Shown here: positions 51,185 to 60,202 of the stretch, piece after piece
Position numbering within the stretch: the stretch's first letter is position 1
How the letters are laid out: each line of letters begins with the position of its first letter
Assembly (NCBI GenBank): GCA_964537685.1
Contig: CAZICM010000008.1
Span: 164,064-228,063 of the forward strand
Direction of reading: 5' to 3'
DNA length: 64,000 bases
DNA from: CAZICM01 sp964537685
Lineage (GTDB): Bacteria > Myxococcota_A > Polyangia > Polyangiales > Polyangiaceae
Translations under genes and position numbers: made by a program
The notes under the pieces: model-generated
Seen by the model: only the letters and a program-made list of their open reading frames with translations
Databases searched by the model: none
What the model was told of the DNA's origin: nothing

Positions 51185-51847
51185 ATGAAAACGATGCAAG
51201 CGATCGATCAGATTCGGGCGGCGAAAGCCAAGGCGGCGGCTGTTGGTTTGGAGGGCATGCTTTCTGCGGTGCCTGCCAAGCCGATTGAAAAGAAGATGCT
51301 GGCGCATCCAAGCGATAGGGTATTTTTGTTGCTGAATGTGCTTTCGCCCGAGGAATGCGATTTATTTATCCGGGTGACAGAAGGCCAGGGTTTTGAGTCG
51401 GCGCCGGTGACGACGGGCCGGGGTTTTATGATGATTCCCGAGCTTCGCAACAATGGGCGGGTGATGGTGGACGATCCTCTGAGGGCGGCCTGGCTATGGG
51501 GACGGGTATGGAGATATGTGGATGAGCATTATGGTTCATTTCATGCGGTGGGTTTAAATGAGCGTTTTAGGTATTATCGTTATGAGCCCGGGGAGTATTT
51601 TAAGTGGCACGGCGATGGAGCGTTTATTCGTTCGGAGAATGAGCGTAGTTTGTATACGCTGCTCATTTATTTAAACGATGATTGCGAGGGAGGGACGACG
51701 GATTTCCGGGGCGGCTTGAGTGTAAAGCCGGTCCGGGGCGCGGCGCTGGTCTTTGAGCATGGTTTGATTCATCAAGGGGCGGAAGTGATTTCGGGAAAGA
51801 AGTATGTGATGAGGAGCGATGTCATGTACCGGAGGAGTGACGATTAG
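51185..51847 (+). CDS. 2OG-Fe(II) dioxygenase, prolyl-4-hydroxylase-like
   Basis: 220 residues from the ATG at 51185. The double-stranded beta-helix has the iron facial triad: H-x-D in KWHGDGAF (about 140) and the distal His in EHGLIHQGAEV (about 195), followed by an Arg/Lys (KYVMRSDVMYRR) suited to bind 2-oxoglutarate. The rest of the P4H pattern (LLNVLSPEECDLFIRVTEGQ at the N-terminus; TLLIYLNDDCEGGTTDF) is intact. Soluble, no signal. It hydroxylates an unknown protein or small-molecule substrate. It is divergent from the STAND gene, with start codons about 145 nt apart. Confidence 0.88.
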   Translation: MKTMQAIDQIRAAKAKAAAVGLEGMLSAVPAKPIEKKMLAHPSDRVFLLLNVLSPEECDLFIRVTEGQGFESAPVTTGRGFMMIPELRNNGRVMVDDPLRAAWLWGRVWRYVDEHYGSFHAVGLNERFRYYRYEPGEYFKWHGDGAFIRSENERSLYTLLIYLNDDCEGGTTDFRGGLSVKPVRGAALVFEHGLIHQGAEVISGKKYVMRSDVMYRRSDD

Positions 51848-51939
51848 GCACATCGGGCATACATAACAGATGAGGCGCGCGAAAAAAATCTGACCAAAAT
51901 CTGATTGAAACGGGAAGCGCGCCGATGTAGGCTCGGGAT

Positions 51940-53499
51940 ATGCGACACGCCTACTTCCATGCCATCTCCGCCTTCTTGCTGACCACACTTGCCGCGCAGG
52001 CTTCTGCCTTCGCGCTTTCTCAGCCCGATGGAACGGTGATTCCCACCGGAAACGGGCTTCAAGGTTTGTTCGACAGCCGCGGCGAAATGATTAGCGCGCT
52101 CAATGATGCCGCGATCTTGCCTGAAACCTTTATCCCTTCCTGTGGGTTGACGTTCACGGTGCTCCAGCGCAATGCGGGTTATCAGAACTCCTTTGGCTGG
52201 TATAACGTGACAGGACAAAAGCCCCTGGATTCCGAGCTTCACGAGTTTTTGAGCTGCACCGATGCGGTGGGCACGGTGAAGGTGTTGGATATCAAGAACG
52301 ATCCGGCCTATGCGGGCGGGGAAATTGCTTTCTATGAAGGCGTGAACAACTGCGCCTCGCCCAATAATTATCTCTATGTGTTCTACAGCCAAAAAGCCTA
52401 TAATCCCGATAGCAATCAAGCGAATCCTTTTGTTCATTTGCTGATCTACAACAGCACCGTGACCAAAAACGCCTTCTATTTCGGCTGGGAAGATTTGCTT
52501 TCGGGCGGCGATAACGATTTCGATGATTTGACAACCTATGTGACGGGTATCACCTGCGCGGGCGGCGGAGGGGCCTGCGATACGGGTAATCCTGGTATTT
52601 GCGCGGATGGAACGATGCAATGCCAGAGCGGGGTGCTCACTTGTGTGCAGTCCAATCAGCCCGTCAACGAGAGCTGTGATGGATTGGACAACGATTGCAA
52701 TGGTGTAACGGACGAGGGAGATCTATGCCCCGCCAATGAGGTTTGCGATAAAGGGAAATGCGTGCCCAAGTGCGGAAGCGGCGAGTTTGTGTGCGCTTCC
52801 GATGAGGTGTGCACACCCCAGGGTGTGTGTGTGGAACAATCGTGCGCCAGTGTCACTTGTCCAACGGGACAGGTCTGTCAGATGGGGGTGTGCGTTGGTC
52901 CTTGCGATAATGTGGTCTGTCCTTATGGGCAGGTCTGCCGGGTGGGCGCTTGTGTCGATCCGTGTACATCGATAAGCTGCGATAGCGGGCAGGTCTGTGT
53001 GGCGGGGGTGTGTTCGGATATGTGTCAATGCGTGGGCTGCGCCGCGGGTCAGACGTGTCAGGCCGATGGGAAGTGTTTGCCTGACGGCTGTGTTGGAAAG
53101 ACCTGCAATGCGGGTGAGTATTGCGATGCCGCGGGGAACTGCGTGGATGCCTGTATGGGGGCCGTATGTCCCAGCGGACAGGTGTGCATGAGCGGGCAAT
53201 GTGTACCTGGACCCATGGGCCAAGGTGGAGCAGGTGGGGGGAATGGATCGAGCAGTGGTATTTTCGTGGGTTCGGGAGGAAGCACATCGACGAGCAGCGG
53301 ATCGGGCGGCACGACGGGAGCGGGCGGCTCGGGGATGGGCGGGGCCAATGGGGATAGTGGAGATACGGGTGGATGCGGATGCCGGACGGCGGGTTCGGAG
53401 CAGGCGGGGATGGCTTCGCTCTTGGCTATCGCGGGAGGCATAGGCGCATTGGCGCGGAGGCGGAAGAGCGCTGAAAAGAGAGCCGAACGGAAGGGCTAG
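51940..53499 (+). CDS. Cysteine-rich surface protein with DUF4114, MopE-type motif and MYXO-CTERM-like tail
   Basis: 519 residues. A cleavable signal peptide (to about residue 24) is followed by a DUF4114-like domain (about 85-190) that ends in FYFGWEDLLSGGDNDFDDL. A MopE-like metal-binding motif CDGLDNDCNGVTDEG follows (about 245). Then come about nine short repeats of the form CPxGQVCxxGxC (280-450). A Gly/Ser-rich linker precedes the C-terminal sorting element: an invariant-type Cys-Gly-Cys (GGCGCRTAG), a hydrophobic helix (MASLLAIAGGIGALA) and a basic end (RRRKSAEKRAERKG), the architecture of MYXO-CTERM proteins cleaved and attached at the surface. The protein is typical of Myxococcota. 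Ligand unknown. Confidence 0.85.
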   Translation: MRHAYFHAISAFLLTTLAAQASAFALSQPDGTVIPTGNGLQGLFDSRGEMISALNDAAILPETFIPSCGLTFTVLQRNAGYQNSFGWYNVTGQKPLDSELHEFLSCTDAVGTVKVLDIKNDPAYAGGEIAFYEGVNNCASPNNYLYVFYSQKAYNPDSNQANPFVHLLIYNSTVTKNAFYFGWEDLLSGGDNDFDDLTTYVTGITCAGGGGACDTGNPGICADGTMQCQSGVLTCVQSNQPVNESCDGLDNDCNGVTDEGDLCPANEVCDKGKCVPKCGSGEFVCASDEVCTPQGVCVEQSCASVTCPTGQVCQMGVCVGPCDNVVCPYGQVCRVGACVDPCTSISCDSGQVCVAGVCSDMCQCVGCAAGQTCQADGKCLPDGCVGKTCNAGEYCDAAGNCVDACMGAVCPSGQVCMSGQCVPGPMGQGGAGGGNGSSSGIFVGSGGSTSTSSGSGGTTGAGGSGMGGANGDSGDTGGCGCRTAGSEQAGMASLLAIAGGIGALARRRKSAEKRAERKG

Positions 53500-53528
53500 T
53501 TTGCGTTGAAGAGCCTTTCAAAAGGATC

Positions 53529-53558
53529 TTGACAAATCCCATTTCCCTTTGATATAAG
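53529..53558 (+). promoter_or_regulatory. Near-consensus sigma70 promoter of the DUF4157 toxin gene
   Basis: Consensus -35 TTGACA (53529-53534) and -10 TATAAG (53553-53558), spacer 18 nt. The -10 ends 13 nt before the TTG start codon, so transcription would start around 53564-53566 with only a few nucleotides before the start codon. It lies in the 72-nt gap after the cysteine-rich surface protein gene. Confidence 0.65.
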
Positions 53559-53571
53559 CGGCCAAGGTCGC

Positions 53572-56500
53572 TTGTCCATCACTGCCAAACCCACTCCCGA
53601 ACTCGACAAACCCAAGGCGCCGGTCCTGGAAGGGAACGAAGCGTCTCATGCTGGGTCCGCCACGCTCGCTTCGGGAGGGTGGCCGCGTTATTTGGGGGGA
53701 CAATCGGGGCCGGATGGAGGGGACGATGCTCTGCCCCGGTGGCTGAAGGGGGCGCCGCTTGCCCGCTCGGCGGAAGATGAGAACGCCGGCGAAGAAGCGT
53801 CTCCCCCCGAGCATGAGGCCAGATCGTTTGCTTCGTCTTATGCGGGTGGAACGCCCCCTCCTCCAATTCGGCCCGGGCGGGAAAGAGTGCCTGAGGTGCC
53901 GGGCGGTGCTCCTTTGCATGAAGGGGCGAGGCGGGATTTGGAGCAGCATGCGGGGGCGAGTCTTGACCATGTGCGGGTGCATGCCGATCCTGAAGCGAGC
54001 CGATTGAGCAAAGGGCTGTCGGCAAAGGCTTTTTGCGTCGGCGAGCATGTATTTTTCGCCGAGGGCCGCTATCAGCCGGAACATTCGACTGGGCGGGAGC
54101 TGATCGCGCATGAGGTGGCGCATGTGCTGCAACACCAAGGGAGTGTGGCGCGCAATCCCGATGGAGATCCGCTGGATGCGCCGCCTGACTGCGATGTGAG
54201 CGCTTCGCTGAGCGGTTTGGATTTTATGCCCTTGGGCGGGGCGTTGTTTGCACCCAATATCTCGCGTGAGCGCCAATATATGGCCGTGGTGTTGCGCAAG
54301 CTTTCGCCTGGAGCCTACCGGAGGGCGATGGTGGATCAGGCCATTTCGTATCTGCGCCGCACGGGAGGAATGTTTGCCACCATTCATCGGGAAGCGGAAG
54401 GCGAAGAGCCGAGAATGCGCACGCTGCATGTCGCGGTGGATGTGGGCAATCGGCTGATCCGCTATCTGGAGGAGACGGTGGGGCGGGGCCAGCCCCGGGA
54501 AGTATGGCTGAATTTAAGGCCCCAGCAGATTGAGCTGCTAGAGCTGGGGCAAGAAGTCGAACAAACCCTTCGGGATCTGCGCGATCCGGCGATTTTCGAT
54601 CTTGTGTTGCGGGATTTTCCCCGCTGGTATAGCGGGGCGCTGTTCTTGCTCGATGCGGGGAATTTTGGGGAGTTGCTTCGCCAAGTCCGAAGGCAGAGGC
54701 AAGATATTTCCGAGCGGCAAGCCCCCAGAGAAGGGCTGACGTTGGCTCAGCAGGCGTTGTTTTCGGCGATTCGCCCGGCGGTTTTGGTGCTGGAGCGGTT
54801 GAGGCGGGAGAGTTCGCTATTTGCCGATCCCGTATTTAGGGGGCTGTGGCGATTGCCGGCGATTTCCCCGGATACGCCCGCCGATCAGCTCACCGGGCCG
54901 GGAGACAATCAAGTTCCAGAGCATGTGGCGGCTTCTCGGTTTTTGATGTTTACACGTACCCAACCGGCGCTTCAAGCCTCGGTGCTGGCGGGTCAAGGAG
55001 GCTCGCCCCCGCCCGCGGTTCAGTTGTTTGAACGGTTCACACGCTTTTTTATGAGAACGGCGATGCTGGCCAATCCTGCCGACCAGCAATTGAGCGCCCG
55101 GCCCACCGATCGGAATGCGCCTCCCCTGCCCGCCCGGATGTCGGCCTATCCCGAGCTTGAACCTCCTTATTTTGATGCGGCTCTGGGCACCGATCACCGT
55201 TTTGTGCTGGATGTTTCGTTCTCCGATATCTATGAAGCCCTGTCCAATGCCTTTGGCGGCTTTTTATATTACTGGGAGATTATCGAAGTTCAAAATGCGC
55301 GTCTCTCCGAGGCGGAGCGGGCGGCGGGTTCGGCACCTGGGACGGGGGAAACACCGGGCTGGGGCGATGTATGGGGAGCCCGAATGCGAAGACAGGGGCG
55401 TTATGCGCTTGCGGATGTGGAGCGGGCTGCGTTTAGCGATGAAATTGAAAGCCAGATTGCGCGTGTATCGGGAATTCTAGGTCCGCCTTTTATGGGGCCG
55501 GTGGCGATTGTGACGGCCAATGCGGCCCTTCGAACGGTTGGCGAAGTGGTGAGCACTTTTGTCGACATGTTGACCACACCCCGCAATGAGCGTTTGCTGG
55601 TGCTTCCACGGGCGGGCTTATGGGTGGTCCGGGCCTATTGTACGCCCAGTCTCACAAATGAATCCGAGTTCCGGCGAGCACCAAGCATGGCCTATGTACC
55701 TGTCTATGCTCGAAGTGCGGAAACCATGGGCCGTATTCGGATGGAGCAGCATCTTGGGGCTGAGCTTCAGAATGAAATCAGTCTGACGGAAGTGCTGCTT
55801 CGCCTAGAAGAGAAGCAAGAATGCGATGCCGAGTACGGAGAGCTGATTCAAGCGCGCGATGCCTTGCAGACGGAACTGTATGGAACGGCCGAGGATATGC
55901 TCCGGCAGCAAGAGCGGGCATTGGTCGCGCGAAGCAATGAGCGAGGCGTTTCCGAGCAGGATCAGCGTATTATTGCCCGTCAATTGGAGCGGATTCGGCA
56001 GCAGCTTCAGGTGCGTTCAAGGCGGGCGGGACGACTTCGGGGCGCGGAGCGGATTCGGGCTGTATTTGTTACGGATTTGGGTGCTGTGATACGGCCGTTG
56101 ATCGAGGGCGTGGCCACTCAAACAGGTTCCCGTTTTCGCTATTATGTGTCCGATGTAACCACCCCCAATGCCGCCGACGAGACGGGTTATGGGACAAGCC
56201 GGGGCGAGGCACTGCAAAACGCGCTGGTGAGGCTGTTTGAGCGCCATACAGGCTATGGCCGTGGAGAGCTGCAAATTTTTGTGCCCAGCGAGCGCGATCC
56301 GAGTGTGGGCGAGATTGTGCACCGGCGTATTGAGGCCAGTATGCGGGCGCTGATGCTGGAAAGCACCGAGCGGATCACGGCGGCGGTCAGCGTGGCGGCT
56401 CTTGTTGCCGCGCCTTTTACAGGGGGCGCATCGCTTGGTATTCTTGTACCTGTAGGCATTATCGGCGCAATTCCATCGGCCTATCGCTTGGCCGATCGCC

Positions 56501-58653
56501 GCGAAAATGGAACCTTGAGGGCGGATACCCAAACCTTGCTGGATGTCGTCAATGTTGTATCGGCTGGGGCGGGAGCATGCGGCGGCTTGAGGGGTGTGGC
56601 GCTTCAGCGTTTCTTTGCGATTGTTGGACTCGGAACCGATGGGCTGACCATTATGGCCGTTTCCTACCAGACGATGCGAGAAATCGAGGATTTGCCTTCG
56701 GATATGCCCGAGGGGGCGAGGCGGGCCGCCGTGATGCGCATCATGGGAACGCAAATGCAAGCCGTCGGAATGTTGGCGGCGGGGCGTTTTATAGGCCATG
56801 CCTATTCGCTGGAGCAGGCTGGACGGGGGCGTTCAACCGAAGAAGGAAGGACATCTCCAGATGCTCCCACAGCCCGGGGAGAAGGCGCGCCGGGCGTTCG
56901 CGCCGATGTGAGCGAACCCGTTGCGGTCCGCACGCGAAATCCCACCTTCGAACGCCAATTGCCCGCGGATCTTCAAGGCCGGATCATCGTCGAGCAAGAT
57001 ACCTCGCTCCTGGGCAATACCATGGAGGTGAGATACCGCACGGATGCCTTTGGAACCATACGGGAAGTGTTGATTGTTCACGCTCCCGGCGCTTTGCCCG
57101 AGGCGATTCCCGTTCATGCGACGACGGCGCGCCAGCTTTTGGCGTTGACTCGCTTTAGCGCCCGCGTTCGAACTTTGTATAACCGCATCATGGGAGCGCT
57201 CGGAGGGAGCGCGCCGCCGAGACCGAATACCGAAGCATTTAATGCGCAATTTGAGATTCCCAAGCTTCGGGAATGGATTCGGACGCGCCAGGAAATGGTG
57301 CAGCGGGGCGAACTCGACGCCGAAACCTTCAATGCCGAGCGGGATATTTATGAGATTCAGCTCAGGCATTATGAGCAGATTGAGCTTCGCTTTCGAACCA
57401 CAGGCGATGCGGGAGCCCAAACCCGGGGCGCCATTGGAAGCCGGGCGGCGTCCGAGTGGACCCGCCAAGGTCTTCGCGATCAGTTTCATATTAGCTCCGA
57501 CACGCTCCCTGTTCCCCGTCCCGAGGGCTGGACAGGCACGCACGAAGCGGCATGGCTGGATTATCCCACCGCTGAACCGGGCTATTATTGGAGATTGGAA
57601 ACGCAGACCACGCCCCCAAGGCTTGTGTATCAATCCACAGGAAGGGGCGAGGGAGCCCGCGGACCCCGGGCCTACAATGCGGCGACGCGCGAATTTGTTC
57701 CGGTTCGCGAAGGCACCTCACCCACAACGCTGGATGCGATTCGCGAAGGGCTTCCCCCTCCTCCCGAGGGGCATCATTATGTTCGTGATCCCAATACTGA
57801 CTGGGAACTCCGGCTCAATCCAGGCGAGGCCGAAAGGGGCACGCGCCCTCAAGAGCTGGTGGAAGATCGGCCGGGGGTATGGCGCTTTCAAGACCGCACC
57901 GAGGGCAATCTACCCACCATACGCCGCCAGCCCTATCGCACGGATGTTGATGTTGGCACAACAATTCCAGCGGATTTCCGGTCCACGCCCGAATTGAGAC
58001 AGCGCTATGAAGCCCTGCTCCGGGCCCGTGATGAAGCGCTTCGGGCCCGTGAAGAGGCTCTATCCCGCATTCCCGAGGAGCCCGACCCCAGCAATACCGC
58101 CGAGCATGAAGCCTGGGCCAATCGGCCTGATGTTCGCGAATACCTGCGCATTCGCAACCAGGTGGGCACCGCAAGCCGGGATTTAGGCACCTTTGCCGCC
58201 GATGTTCATGTCCGGAGGCAATGGCCGGGGGCGCGCCGCATTCACCCAGCGGATAATATCTCGCTCACCGAAGCCGGTTCGCGCCCTGGAGACTTTGATT
58301 TGGTGTATGAAATCCCGGGGGGGCGCTACGTCGTTGTCGAGGCCAAGGGAGGAAGCAGTCCCTTGGGCTACAGGCGCGTAAGCGGTGGGAGAGAGCGCGC
58401 TCAACAAGGCACCCAGGAGTATTTTGATGCCGTGGTTCGCGAAATGCGGACCCAAGGAGCAAGCGCCCGAATGGCATCAGAACGGCTGAGCGGAACCGAC
58501 CGGGCGAATATTATTTATCTTCACACAGAGCTTCAGCTCACCACCGGAACAGGTACGGCGGGAGCCTTGGAGACAGCCGTTGGTGGACTTCGGGTTCATG
58601 CCTTTGATATTAACCAGCCGGGCGTTCCACCTGCCCCTCCGGAGACACGATGA
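53572..58653 (+). CDS. DUF4157 (eCIS-core) giant polymorphic toxin with C-terminal PD-(D/E)xK nuclease-like module
   Basis: 1693 residues. The start is a TTG at 53572 with AAGG 5 nt upstream; no earlier in-frame codon is plausible. Residues about 112-190 form the DUF4157 domain (GAPLHEGARRDLEQHAGASL, then LIAHEVAHVLQHQG with HEVAH at 180-184), the marker of effectors linked to extracellular contractile injection systems. The middle is long, mostly helical and uncharacterised, with a hydrophobic patch at about 935-1050 (AVSVAALVAAPFTGGASLGI) that might insert in a membrane. The C-terminal 145 residues hold a restriction-type core: GDFDLVYEI with Asp1576, then YVVVEAKGG with Glu1590 and Lys1592, and QQGTQEYF further on, as in nuclease tips of polymorphic toxins. 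The last codons overlap the next gene. Confidence 0.85.
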   Translation: MSITAKPTPELDKPKAPVLEGNEASHAGSATLASGGWPRYLGGQSGPDGGDDALPRWLKGAPLARSAEDENAGEEASPPEHEARSFASSYAGGTPPPPIRPGRERVPEVPGGAPLHEGARRDLEQHAGASLDHVRVHADPEASRLSKGLSAKAFCVGEHVFFAEGRYQPEHSTGRELIAHEVAHVLQHQGSVARNPDGDPLDAPPDCDVSASLSGLDFMPLGGALFAPNISRERQYMAVVLRKLSPGAYRRAMVDQAISYLRRTGGMFATIHREAEGEEPRMRTLHVAVDVGNRLIRYLEETVGRGQPREVWLNLRPQQIELLELGQEVEQTLRDLRDPAIFDLVLRDFPRWYSGALFLLDAGNFGELLRQVRRQRQDISERQAPREGLTLAQQALFSAIRPAVLVLERLRRESSLFADPVFRGLWRLPAISPDTPADQLTGPGDNQVPEHVAASRFLMFTRTQPALQASVLAGQGGSPPPAVQLFERFTRFFMRTAMLANPADQQLSARPTDRNAPPLPARMSAYPELEPPYFDAALGTDHRFVLDVSFSDIYEALSNAFGGFLYYWEIIEVQNARLSEAERAAGSAPGTGETPGWGDVWGARMRRQGRYALADVERAAFSDEIESQIARVSGILGPPFMGPVAIVTANAALRTVGEVVSTFVDMLTTPRNERLLVLPRAGLWVVRAYCTPSLTNESEFRRAPSMAYVPVYARSAETMGRIRMEQHLGAELQNEISLTEVLLRLEEKQECDAEYGELIQARDALQTELYGTAEDMLRQQERALVARSNERGVSEQDQRIIARQLERIRQQLQVRSRRAGRLRGAERIRAVFVTDLGAVIRPLIEGVATQTGSRFRYYVSDVTTPNAADETGYGTSRGEALQNALVRLFERHTGYGRGELQIFVPSERDPSVGEIVHRRIEASMRALMLESTERITAAVSVAALVAAPFTGGASLGILVPVGIIGAIPSAYRLADRRENGTLRADTQTLLDVVNVVSAGAGACGGLRGVALQRFFAIVGLGTDGLTIMAVSYQTMREIEDLPSDMPEGARRAAVMRIMGTQMQAVGMLAAGRFIGHAYSLEQAGRGRSTEEGRTSPDAPTARGEGAPGVRADVSEPVAVRTRNPTFERQLPADLQGRIIVEQDTSLLGNTMEVRYRTDAFGTIREVLIVHAPGALPEAIPVHATTARQLLALTRFSARVRTLYNRIMGALGGSAPPRPNTEAFNAQFEIPKLREWIRTRQEMVQRGELDAETFNAERDIYEIQLRHYEQIELRFRTTGDAGAQTRGAIGSRAASEWTRQGLRDQFHISSDTLPVPRPEGWTGTHEAAWLDYPTAEPGYYWRLETQTTPPRLVYQSTGRGEGARGPRAYNAATREFVPVREGTSPTTLDAIREGLPPPPEGHHYVRDPNTDWELRLNPGEAERGTRPQELVEDRPGVWRFQDRTEGNLPTIRRQPYRTDVDVGTTIPADFRSTPELRQRYEALLRARDEALRAREEALSRIPEEPDPSNTAEHEAWANRPDVREYLRIRNQVGTASRDLGTFAADVHVRRQWPGARRIHPADNISLTEAGSRPGDFDLVYEIPGGRYVVVEAKGGSSPLGYRRVSGGRERAQQGTQEYFDAVVREMRTQGASARMASERLSGTDRANIIYLHTELQLTTGTGTAGALETAVGGLRVHAFDINQPGVPPAPPETR

Positions 58654-59474
58654 ATACCCACATTGATATTGATTTTGTCCGGGATTATTACGGCGACCCC
58701 CTACCTTTGCGGGCAAAAATGATTGAAATTGCCCGCAAATCCAGCCAAAACCTCGGCAAATTAATGTATCAAGCCTTTGATGACGCAGCCTGCGAGCAAC
58801 AACTTGGGCTCTTCGATCGCTTGCCGATTTCGCTTCAATTGGGCGTGGAAACCGGTTTGGCCATGTTCACCTGCGCGGCATCGCCCGGACGCCCTGTCAC
58901 CTTTCAGCTCGGCGGGCAAAGCGTTACCCAGGAAGCCCGTATCGGTCCCGATCAAGTGCATACCGGACGCTGGCAGCAGCTCTTCTACGGTGCCACCCTT
59001 CTCAACGACAGCGCCTTCTTAAAAACGCTTTGCGCCTTTCCCCTCTCCATTCCACTCAACTCCCCCACCCAAGGCGAAAACGTGGATGCCCTCTGGATTC
59101 GGGTGCTTCACACCTTTGCGACGGCGGGCCGCTTCGATGCCCAGCTTATGACCCAAGCCCTCGAGGCCACCGATCCATCCAAACTCCCCCAGGATGTCAT
59201 CGATCTCACCCTTTATCTCACGGTTCCCTGCTTGGACTTGCTCTTTAGGATCGCGCTTGGCGATGCTCCCGCTTTTCGTTCGGGCCTCGGCGAAGCGCTA
59301 GAAAAACACCGCCGCTATTGGGGCACACCCGAATTGGCCAAAGATCCGACCGGCTTTGTATCCTGGCCCCTTTCCGCCATCGCCGCCATCGCTCAACAGC
59401 AGGGCATGGGTCCGATTCCCGAGCACCCCTACCTTGTGCGGCCCTTGCATTCCGCACCTATCATGAGCACATAG
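58650..59474 (+). CDS. Probable cognate immunity protein (Imm49-like)
   Basis: 274 residues. The start ATG overlaps the toxin stop by 4 nt, which couples their translation and is typical of toxin-immunity pairs. The sequence is helical, soluble and without signal or membrane segment; the region ALEKHRRYWGTPELAKDPTG and the following alanine-rich segment look like the C-terminal part of Imm49-family immunity proteins. I assign Imm49 from memory of the family, not by search, so only the pairing is firm. It would protect the producer and its siblings from the nuclease. Confidence 0.7.
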   Translation: MNTHIDIDFVRDYYGDPLPLRAKMIEIARKSSQNLGKLMYQAFDDAACEQQLGLFDRLPISLQLGVETGLAMFTCAASPGRPVTFQLGGQSVTQEARIGPDQVHTGRWQQLFYGATLLNDSAFLKTLCAFPLSIPLNSPTQGENVDALWIRVLHTFATAGRFDAQLMTQALEATDPSKLPQDVIDLTLYLTVPCLDLLFRIALGDAPAFRSGLGEALEKHRRYWGTPELAKDPTGFVSWPLSAIAAIAQQQGMGPIPEHPYLVRPLHSAPIMST

Positions 59475-59649
59475 CCGGCACGACCTGCGCATCAATTTCT
59501 GTTTGGCTCGCATGCGCGCTTTGCGGTATTCGCGCAGGCTTTGCATTCTGAACGCATCGCCGGACGAGATTCAAGCGAGGAATTCCCGCCAAAATCGCAT
59601 GCGCGTCAGGGCACGGCCTATGCACATCCTTTTTCTTAGGGTGATGACG

Positions 59650-60069
59650 ATGAAAAACGGCATAACATCAATTGGGCTTTGGCTATGTATTGTCCTGTCC
59701 AGTTGTATAACAACCCTCACCGATACGGGCAAAGCCGTGCAAATTGTCACCAATTTCACGGCTTCAGATGCCACCCTTTACGAAGAAATTGGGCCGGTTG
59801 AATACACAGAGACAGGGTGGATCGATCCCAAAGTGGTTAGCAATGCAAGAGAGGAACTAACGGAACGGTGCCGAAGCGGCCTAAGAAATAGCGCCGGCGC
59901 GATGGGAGCCGATATTGTATTGCTAGAGAGAAGCGAGCCCGCTGACTGCCAGGAACTCTTCAAACTCGAGGTGGTGCACCCTGGGGAATGCCTCAAGATG
60001 ATCGGCCGGGCCTATAAGACGCGGCAACCAGCAGCGTCACCATCGGGAGCGGCGCCAAGCGGGCAATGA
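59650..60069 (+). CDS. Small predicted lipoprotein (DUF4156-like)
   Basis: 139 residues from the ATG at 59650 (AGGG 8 nt upstream; GTG 59641 and ATG 59644 are alternatives). The signal has lipobox VLSSC (Cys about 19). The body has a conserved-looking segment (ASDATLYEEIGPVEYTETGW), then a helix and several cysteines (RCRSGLRNSAGAMGADIVLL and PADCQELFKLEVVHPGEC), resembling DUF4156 lipoproteins. A Pro/Ala/Ser tail ends the protein. Function unknown. It lies between the toxin-immunity pair and an ATPase gene, all on the plus strand. Confidence 0.68.
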   Translation: MKNGITSIGLWLCIVLSSCITTLTDTGKAVQIVTNFTASDATLYEEIGPVEYTETGWIDPKVVSNAREELTERCRSGLRNSAGAMGADIVLLERSEPADCQELFKLEVVHPGECLKMIGRAYKTRQPAASPSGAAPSGQ

Positions 60070-60202
60070 GCGAGGATATGGCTTGAACGCTGGAAAAGCC
60101 AGGCAAACCTATAGTCCGCGGCCCTCCTTTTGTTCAACCTCATCCTTTTTCTTGCATAGCCACCTTTCCCTGTGCTAGCGTCGCCCGCGAGTTCGGCATC
60201 CC

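Noticed and set aside
52723..53223. 166-codon minus-strand frame opposite the cysteine-rich gene
   Set aside because: Shadow of the regularly repeated CPxGQVC codons.
53500..60200. Structural genes of an extracellular contractile injection system near the DUF4157 gene
   Set aside because: I looked for sheath, tube, baseplate and AAA+ genes; the flanking genes are a surface protein, lipoproteins, an esterase and ATPases with other domain signatures.
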